This document shows positions 58,620 to 64,000 of a DNA stretch of 64,000 bases, one piece after another. Origin of the DNA: Qipengyuania sp. Lineage in GTDB: Bacteria; Pseudomonadota; Alphaproteobacteria; Sphingomonadales; Sphingomonadaceae. The stretch is taken from positions 1 to 64,000 of the forward strand of contig JAIETR010000007.1 in NCBI GenBank assembly GCA_019745075.1, written 5' to 3'. Within the stretch, counting starts at the first letter, position 1. Every line of letters starts with the position of its first letter. The position numbers and the translations under genes are program-made. Under the pieces are notes generated by a model. That model worked only from the letters and a program-made list of their open reading frames with translations, was not told the DNA's origin and did no database searches.

Positions 58620-58767
58620 CGTTCGTCTCCTCGGATCCCGATGGCGAACCATTCGCCCGCGGACTTCGATGGAGCCGTTATGCCCGGCCGGTCATGAATA
58701 CAGGCGGGACCGCGTTGGCAGAATTCGTTCAGGAATGTCGCATTTTGTATGAACGTTGTTGGAGCAA

Positions 58768-60615
58768 TCAGGCGCCGTCCCTGCGCCGCGCCTTCTTGCG
58801 CTCGTGCGGGTCGAGGATCGCCTTGCGGATGCGGATGTTCCTAGGCGTCACCTCGACCATCTCGTCGTCGTCGATATAGGCGATCGCCTGTTCGAGCGTC
58901 ATGATCCGCGGAGGGGTGAGCCGGATGGCGTCATCCTTGCCGGTGCTGCGGAAGTTGGTCAGCTGCTTGCTTTTCAGCGGGTTGACCTCGAGATCGTCGG
59001 GCTTGGCGTTCTCGCCGATCACCATGCCCTCGTAGAGCTTCTCCTGCGGGCTGACGAACAGCACGCCGCGCTCCTCCAGGCTGTTCAGCGCATAGCCGAC
59101 CGCCTCGCCGGTGGCGTTGGAGATCAGCACGCCGTTGATGCGGCCCTCGATCGGGCCCTTGTGCGGGCCGTATTTCTCGAACAAGCGGTTCATGATCCCG
59201 GTGCCGCGCGTGTCGGAGAGGAACTCGCCGTGGTAGCCGATCAGGCCGCGGCTGGGCGCGCTGAACGTGATCCGCGTCTTGCCGCCGCCCGAGGGCCGCA
59301 TGTCGGTCATCTCGGCCTTGCGGGTGGCCATCTTCTCGACGACCGTGCCACTGTGCTCGTCGTCCACGTCGATGACCACCGTCTCGTAGGGCTCGGTGCG
59401 GTTGCCGTTCTCGTCCTCGCGGTAGAGCACCCTGGGCCGGCTGATGCCGAGCTCGAAGCCCTCGCGGCGCATCGTCTCGATCAGCACGCCGAGCTGGAGT
59501 TCGCCCCGCCCGGCGACCTCGAAGCTGTCGCGGTCGGCGCTCTCGGTGACGCGGATGGCGACATTGCTCTCGGCCTCGCGCTCCAGCCGGTCGCGGATCA
59601 TCCGGCTGGTCACCTTGGTGCCCTCGCGCCCCGCCATCGGACTGTCGTTGACGGCGAAGCGCATCGACAGCGTGGGCGGGTCGATCGGTTGGGCGTGCAG
59701 CGGCTCGGTGACGCTGGGGTGGGCGATGGTGTTGGCGACGGTGGCGGTGGTGAGCCCGGCGATGCTGACGATGTCGCCCGCGCGCGCCTCCTCCACCGGC
59801 ACCCGCTCGAGCCCGCGGAAGGCGAGCAGCTTGGAGGCGCGGCCGGTCTCGACCACCTTGCCGCCCGCGTCGAGCGCGTGGATCGGATCGTTGACCTTGA
59901 TCCCGCCCGAGGCGACGAGCCCGGTGAGGATGCGGCCGAGGAAGTTGTCGCGGTCGAGCAGGGTGACGAGGAACTTGAACGGGCCGTCGGGGTCCGCCTT
60001 GGGCGCCGGCACATGGCTGACGATCTTCTCGAACAGCGGGGTCAGATCGCCGGCGCGCGCGTCCATGTCCTCGCTCGCATAGCCGTTGCGACCGGAGGCG
60101 TAGAGGACAGGAAAGTCGAGCTGCTCGTCGCTGGCGTCGAGGCTGACGAAGAGGTCGAACACCTCGTCGAGCACCTCCTGCGCGCGGCCGTCGGGGCGGT
60201 CGATCTTGTTGACCACGACGATCGGCCTCAGGCCGAGCGCGAGCGCCTTGCCGGTGACGAACTTGGTCTGCGGCATCGCGCCCTCGGAACTGTCGACCAG
60301 CAGGATGACGCCGTCGACCATCGAGAGGATCCGCTCGACCTCGCCGCCGAAGTCCGCGTGGCCGGGCGTGTCGACGATGTTGATATGCGTCGTCTCGCCG
60401 CCCTTTGGACCCTTGGGCTCCCATTCGACGCTGGTGCATTTGGCGAGGATGGTGATCCCGCGCTCCTTCTCCAGATCATTGGAATCCATAGCCCTTTCTT
60501 CGATCCGCTGGTTATCGCGGAAGGTGCCGGACTGGCGGAAGAGCTGGTCGACCAGCGTGGTCTTGCCGTGATCGACGTGGGCGATGATGGCGATATTGCG
60601 CAGCGAGCGGGACAT
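58768..60615 (-). CDS. typA: Ribosome-associated GTPase TypA/BipA
   Basis: A 615-residue translational GTPase acting in ribosome assembly and stress adaptation. G1 [12 protein letters not shown] (residues ~8-19), the switch-I segment RGITILAK, G3 [11 protein letters not shown] and G4 NKIDRPD are intact, followed by domain 2, the EF-G-like domains and the BipA C-terminal domain ([28 protein letters not shown]). Start ATG at 60615; longer upstream frames lack family sequence. It diverges from the TonB receptor gene. Confidence 0.97.
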   Translation of the reverse strand: MSRSLRNIAIIAHVDHGKTTLVDQLFRQSGTFRDNQRIEERAMDSNDLEKERGITILAKCTSVEWEPKGPKGGETTHINIVDTPGHADFGGEVERILSMVDGVILLVDSSEGAMPQTKFVTGKALALGLRPIVVVNKIDRPDGRAQEVLDEVFDLFVSLDASDEQLDFPVLYASGRNGYASEDMDARAGDLTPLFEKIVSHVPAPKADPDGPFKFLVTLLDRDNFLGRILTGLVASGGIKVNDPIHALDAGGKVVETGRASKLLAFRGLERVPVEEARAGDIVSIAGLTTATVANTIAHPSVTEPLHAQPIDPPTLSMRFAVNDSPMAGREGTKVTSRMIRDRLEREAESNVAIRVTESADRDSFEVAGRGELQLGVLIETMRREGFELGISRPRVLYREDENGNRTEPYETVVIDVDDEHSGTVVEKMATRKAEMTDMRPSGGGKTRITFSAPSRGLIGYHGEFLSDTRGTGIMNRLFEKYGPHKGPIEGRINGVLISNATGEAVGYALNSLEERGVLFVSPQEKLYEGMVIGENAKPDDLEVNPLKSKQLTNFRSTGKDDAIRLTPPRIMTLEQAIAYIDDDEMVEVTPRNIRIRKAILDPHERKKARRRDGA

Positions 60616-60867
60616 TGAAGGCTTTCGGATTGTGCGGGGGCGGCGCCGGGTCCGGTGACTCGGGCGCCAGTCGCGCGCGCCCCTAGCCGAGCGGGCGGGC
60701 AGCGGCAAGCGCGGCGACACTGTTACGCGAAAGCCACGCTGCGCTTGCACTCGTGTAAGTTGCGCGCGGCAACCATTGAGCGGCGGCCCGTCGAGCCTTA
60801 TCCGCACGGCAGGCGAGCAGCCGCGCAGACGGGTGGCTCGCAAGGGTTAGAGAGAGGGACATTTCCA

Positions 60868-63552
60868 ATGCGCTTTGACGCCTTTTCCGCCGGTTTCGTC
60901 GTGTCTCGGGCGCTGCTGCTCGCCGGCGCCGCCGCCCTGCCCGCCGTGGCGCTCCAGGCGCAGGAGACGCCCGCGGCGGATGCGCAGGCCCAGGCCGACA
61001 GCGACGGCGACCAGTTCGAAGACGCCGCCGACATGAACACCGGCAACGAAATCGTCGTCACCGCCACCAAGCGCGAGCAGACGCTGCAGGAAACCCCGGT
61101 CGCGGTCAGCGTGACCACCGCCGAAACCATCGAGCGCGCGCAGATCCGCGACATCGCCGATCTCGCCACCGTTGTCCCAAGCCTGCGCGTCAGCCAGCTC
61201 CAGAGCGCCTTCGCCACCAGCTATTCGATCCGCGGCTTCGGCACCGACGGCAACAACATCGGCCTCGAACCCTCGGTCGCGCTGTTCGTCGACGGCATCT
61301 ATCGCAGCCGCGCCATCTCGCAGCTATCCGATTTGCCCGATATCCAGCGCGTCGAAGTGCTGCGCGGGCCGCAATCGACCCTGTTCGGCAAGAACGCCAG
61401 CGCCGGCGTGATCTCGATCGTCACCAGGAAGCCCGCCTTCGATCCCGGCGGCATGGTCGAGGCGAGCTATGGCAATTACAACGCCTTCGTCGCCAAGGGC
61501 TATCTCACCGGGCCGATCAGCGACACTATCGCGGCCTCTCTCGCCGCCGGCTACAACCGCCGCGACGGCTACATCGCCAACGGCGTCAACGGCCAGGACA
61601 TCAACAACCGCAATCGCTGGTTCGCGCGTGGCCAGCTGCTGTTCGAGCCCGGCACCGACCTCAGCGTCCGGCTGATCGCCGATTACGACCAGATCGACGA
61701 GCGCTGTTGCGGGGTGGTCAATGTCCGTCCCTCGGCGGCGACCGGCGCGGTTCAGCTCGTCGGCGGCCGGGTCAACGACTTCCGCAACAACCCCGGCGGC
61801 GACGTGGTGTTCACCGACGTCGATCCCTTCAACCGGATCAAGAACTACGGCGTCTCGGGCCAGATCGATTATGCGTTCGGCGCGGTCACCGCGACCTCGA
61901 TCAGCTCCTACCGCAAGACCGAGCTGGCGGCGAACCAGGACGTCGATTTCACCAGCGCCGCGCTGGCCACGGGGGCCAACATCGGTCAGGCGAAGATCGA
62001 CACCTTGACCCAGGAGCTGCGCCTCACCTCGGACTTCGACGGCCCGCTCAACTTCCTGCTCGGCGGCTATTATTTCGACGAGACCGTCGATACCGCCGAC
62101 CAGATCGTCTTCGGCAACCAGTTCCGCCCCTACGCGGACCTCCTGATCCGCGGCGCGAGCGGCAACACGCAGAACGTCAACTCGTTAGAGGCGACCTTCT
62201 CCGCGCTCACCGGCCGCAATCTGATCGGCCAGTTCTTTGCCGCCGGGCAGGGCTTCTTCAACAACATCCGCCAGGACAACACCGCGTGGTCGGTGTTCGG
62301 CAACCTCGATTTCGAGTTCACGCCGGGCCTGGTGCTGACGCTGGGCGCCAACTACACCAAGGATAAGAAGCAGATCCGGACGAATTCGACGAGCACCGAC
62401 GTGTTCTCGAACCTCGATCTGAACGTCATCCGCAACACGGCGACGCAGTTCGGAATCGCCCAGACCATCGGCGGGTTGCTCGGTGTCCCCGGGGGAATTG
62501 CGTCCCCAGCGCAGGTACAGGCGTTCGCCGCCGCCAACCCGCCGGGCTTCGCGCAGATCTCGGCCGGCGCGGCCGCGGCGACCGCGCCGCTGCTGGGCTT
62601 CCAGGCGCTGCAGTTCCTGCCGCCGATGCAGAACTGCCCCAACGCGGTCGAAACCTGCCGCACCGACGACGACGACTGGAGCTGGACCGCGCGCCTCGCC
62701 TACGAAGTGACGCCCACGCTCAACGTCTATGCGAGCTGGGCGACCGGCTACAAGGCGCCGAGCTTCAACCTCTCGCGCGACAGCCGGCCGCTGCCGGCGG
62801 ACTTCGCGGCGCTGCAGTCGCGCGGTCTCGCGGTCGTGAATCTGCGGCCGGGCACCCGCTTCGCCAATGCCGAGGATTCGAAAGTCTACGAGATCGGCCT
62901 GAAGGGTAGCTGGGATTACGCCGCGGCCAACCTGACCTTCTTCCGGCAGACCATCGACAACTTCCAGGCCAACACCTTCACCGGCACCGCGTTCATCCTC
63001 TCGAACGCGGGCGTGCGCGAGACCTTCGGGGTCGAGTTCGACGGCTATGTCCGCCCCGCCGACGGGCTGACCTTCAGCCTGGCGATGACCTACCTCGATT
63101 CGGTGTACAAGAGCTTCGTCGCCTCGCCGCTCGGCGATCTGTCGGGCCAGGAAGTGACCGGCATTCCCGAACTGGGCGCGAGCTTCGGCGCCCAATACGA
63201 GAGCGAGGTCAACGACCGCGGCGACCGCATCATCCTGCGCGGCGACTATGCGTATCAGTCCTCGGTCCAGGTCAGCGCGGGCCTGCTGGCGTTCATCGAC
63301 GTCGTGAACGGCCAGCGCGACTACACCCGCGCCCGCGCCGCCGCGCGCCCCTATCGCCGCGAGGTCAGCGACCTCAACGCCTCGCTCACCTACGCCTTCG
63401 ACATGGGGCTGGAGCTGAGCCTGTGGGGCCGCAATCTGCTCGACGACCGCGACATCACCACGATTTTCGATTCGGTAGCGCAGCGCGAGTCGATCTCGGG
63501 CTACCCCAACCAGCCGCGCACCTATGGCGTGGCGGCGCGGTTCCGGTTCTGA
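60868..63552 (+). CDS. TonB-dependent outer-membrane receptor
   Basis: An 894-residue receptor. Signal peptide (residues ~1-32, ending LQAQ), a short acidic linker, TonB-box region NEIVVTATKREQTLQETPV, a plug with VEVLRGPQSTLFGKNASAGVI, and a barrel with aromatic C-terminus (VAARFRF). The ATG at 60868 has AGGGA about 10 bases upstream; a longer in-frame start would lack the signal. It stands alone, 252 bases from typA, and is followed by a terminator. Ligand unknown. Confidence 0.93.
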   Translation: MRFDAFSAGFVVSRALLLAGAAALPAVALQAQETPAADAQAQADSDGDQFEDAADMNTGNEIVVTATKREQTLQETPVAVSVTTAETIERAQIRDIADLATVVPSLRVSQLQSAFATSYSIRGFGTDGNNIGLEPSVALFVDGIYRSRAISQLSDLPDIQRVEVLRGPQSTLFGKNASAGVISIVTRKPAFDPGGMVEASYGNYNAFVAKGYLTGPISDTIAASLAAGYNRRDGYIANGVNGQDINNRNRWFARGQLLFEPGTDLSVRLIADYDQIDERCCGVVNVRPSAATGAVQLVGGRVNDFRNNPGGDVVFTDVDPFNRIKNYGVSGQIDYAFGAVTATSISSYRKTELAANQDVDFTSAALATGANIGQAKIDTLTQELRLTSDFDGPLNFLLGGYYFDETVDTADQIVFGNQFRPYADLLIRGASGNTQNVNSLEATFSALTGRNLIGQFFAAGQGFFNNIRQDNTAWSVFGNLDFEFTPGLVLTLGANYTKDKKQIRTNSTSTDVFSNLDLNVIRNTATQFGIAQTIGGLLGVPGGIASPAQVQAFAAANPPGFAQISAGAAAATAPLLGFQALQFLPPMQNCPNAVETCRTDDDDWSWTARLAYEVTPTLNVYASWATGYKAPSFNLSRDSRPLPADFAALQSRGLAVVNLRPGTRFANAEDSKVYEIGLKGSWDYAAANLTFFRQTIDNFQANTFTGTAFILSNAGVRETFGVEFDGYVRPADGLTFSLAMTYLDSVYKSFVASPLGDLSGQEVTGIPELGASFGAQYESEVNDRGDRIILRGDYAYQSSVQVSAGLLAFIDVVNGQRDYTRARAAARPYRREVSDLNASLTYAFDMGLELSLWGRNLLDDRDITTIFDSVAQRESISGYPNQPRTYGVAARFRF

Positions 63553-63574
63553 GGCGACCGGGCCGGCTTGGAGG

Positions 63575-63601
63575 AAAAGGGGGCTTCGCGGCCCCCTTTT
63601 T
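63575..63601. terminator. Rho-independent terminator
   Basis: AAAAGGGGGC, a short loop (TTCGCG), GCCCCCTTTTT. The strong G/C stem with T-run on the plus strand and A-run on the other makes it bidirectional, serving the TonB receptor gene and the convergent permease gene. Confidence 0.85.
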
Positions 63602-63610
63602 CGTTGCCGC

Positions 63611-64000
63611 CTACAGCGCCCGCAGGGCCTGGGCCGGCTTCTCGCGCAGCAGCGGGAGCGAGGCGAGGATGGCGAACAGCAGCACCGCGATCAGGCCGGC
63701 GCCGAGCGTGAGCCCGACCGTCGCCCAATCGGGAAGCCAGTCGAATTCGAACAGCTCCACGATCACCAGCCAGGCGGCGAGGCCGCCGAGCGCCAGCGCG
63801 ACCAGCGCTAGCACCGTCGCCAGCAGCACATATTCGACCAGCAGCAGCGCCAGCACCTGCGCCCGGCTGGCGCCGAGAACCCGCAGCACCACCGTGTCGT
63901 AGCTGCGTTGCGCGCGCGCCGCCGCGATCGCGCCGAGCAGCACCGCGATGCCCGCCAGCACCGTGACCCCCGCCGCCGCGAGGGTGGCGAGGCCGACCTG
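63611..64000 (-). CDS. FtsX-like ABC-transporter permease, C-terminal part
   Basis: The frame is open to the right edge, so only the last ~130 residues are visible. They contain three membrane helices (residues at VTVLAGIAVLLGAIAAARAQ, LLVEYVLLATVLALVALALGGLAAW and TVGLTLGAGLIAVLLFAILASLPLL) and the line DTVVLRVLGASRAQVLALLL, the FtsX/MacB-type permease signature; the C-terminus REKPAQALRAL is typical of YbbP-like exporters. Partner ATPase would be outside the window. Strand and family are clear. Confidence 0.88.
   Translation of the reverse strand, partial: QVGLATLAAAGVTVLAGIAVLLGAIAAARAQRSYDTVVLRVLGASRAQVLALLLVEYVLLATVLALVALALGGLAAWLVIVELFEFDWLPDWATVGLTLGAGLIAVLLFAILASLPLLREKPAQALRAL

Overview
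The window is a compact, GC-rich, gene-dense bacterial chromosome segment. No gene-free stretch exceeds about 255 bases, and I see no rRNA, tRNA, CRISPR array or transposase. The gene set points to an alphaproteobacterium of the order Sphingomonadales (Sphingomonas-like): an F1 ATP synthase operon without the Fo genes, HdaA, CobT, DUF2794, three TonB-dependent receptors, two PEP-CTERM proteins, and a secreted TPR/CHAT plus two-partner-secretion cluster. This placement is inferred from gene content, not from a marker-gene tree.

Layout. 1-13.5 kb: on the minus strand, a secreted TPR half-protein, a CHAT protease domain, a TpsB outer-membrane transporter and a 2405-residue TpsA filamentous-haemagglutinin-like exoprotein, followed by cysS, which runs off the left edge. 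The TPR and CHAT pieces share one frame and are split by a single TAG codon, so they look like one interrupted gene. 13.6-22 kb: nitroreductase with a small membrane protein, ParDE toxin-antitoxin, CobT, transaldolase-like aldolase, a PEP-CTERM protein, a DUF4197 protein and PriA. 22.1-24.6 kb: a less GC-rich BsuBI/PstI-type restriction-modification pair. 24.5-28 kb: Ada coupled to a PEP-mutase-family protein, and a membrane serine protease. 28.1-33.5 kb: atpH-atpA-atpG-(lipoprotein)-atpD-atpC, with palindromic repeats in two spacers.

33.5-45 kb: PilZ protein, PEP-CTERM protein overlapping an L,D-transpeptidase, VanZ-like protein, GlmU, Gph, an SDR dehydrogenase, VapBC, DUF2794-CysE, HdaA with an unknown membrane-anchored protein, and PurM with a PurN-YjbR fusion. 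45-54.3 kb: a TonB receptor diverging from an AraC regulator, Ndk, a lipoprotein, and an iron-uptake operon (TonB siderophore receptor, membrane protein, PepSY protein) behind a Fur-like site. 54.3-64 kb: an MmeI-like restriction-methylation enzyme carrying an in-frame 144-bp palindromic insertion, a Phd/VapC module, a Tyr/Asn/Gly-rich secreted protein, TypA, a large TonB receptor, and the 3' end of an FtsX-like permease gene.

The main points of interest are: the stop-interrupted CHAT gene in an operon with its putative TpsA/TpsB partners; the palindromic element translated inside the MmeI-like enzyme, with a short relative in the atp operon; a lipoprotein gene inside the atp operon; and promoters placed six bases before the ATG in all three toxin-antitoxin modules, which predicts leaderless messages.
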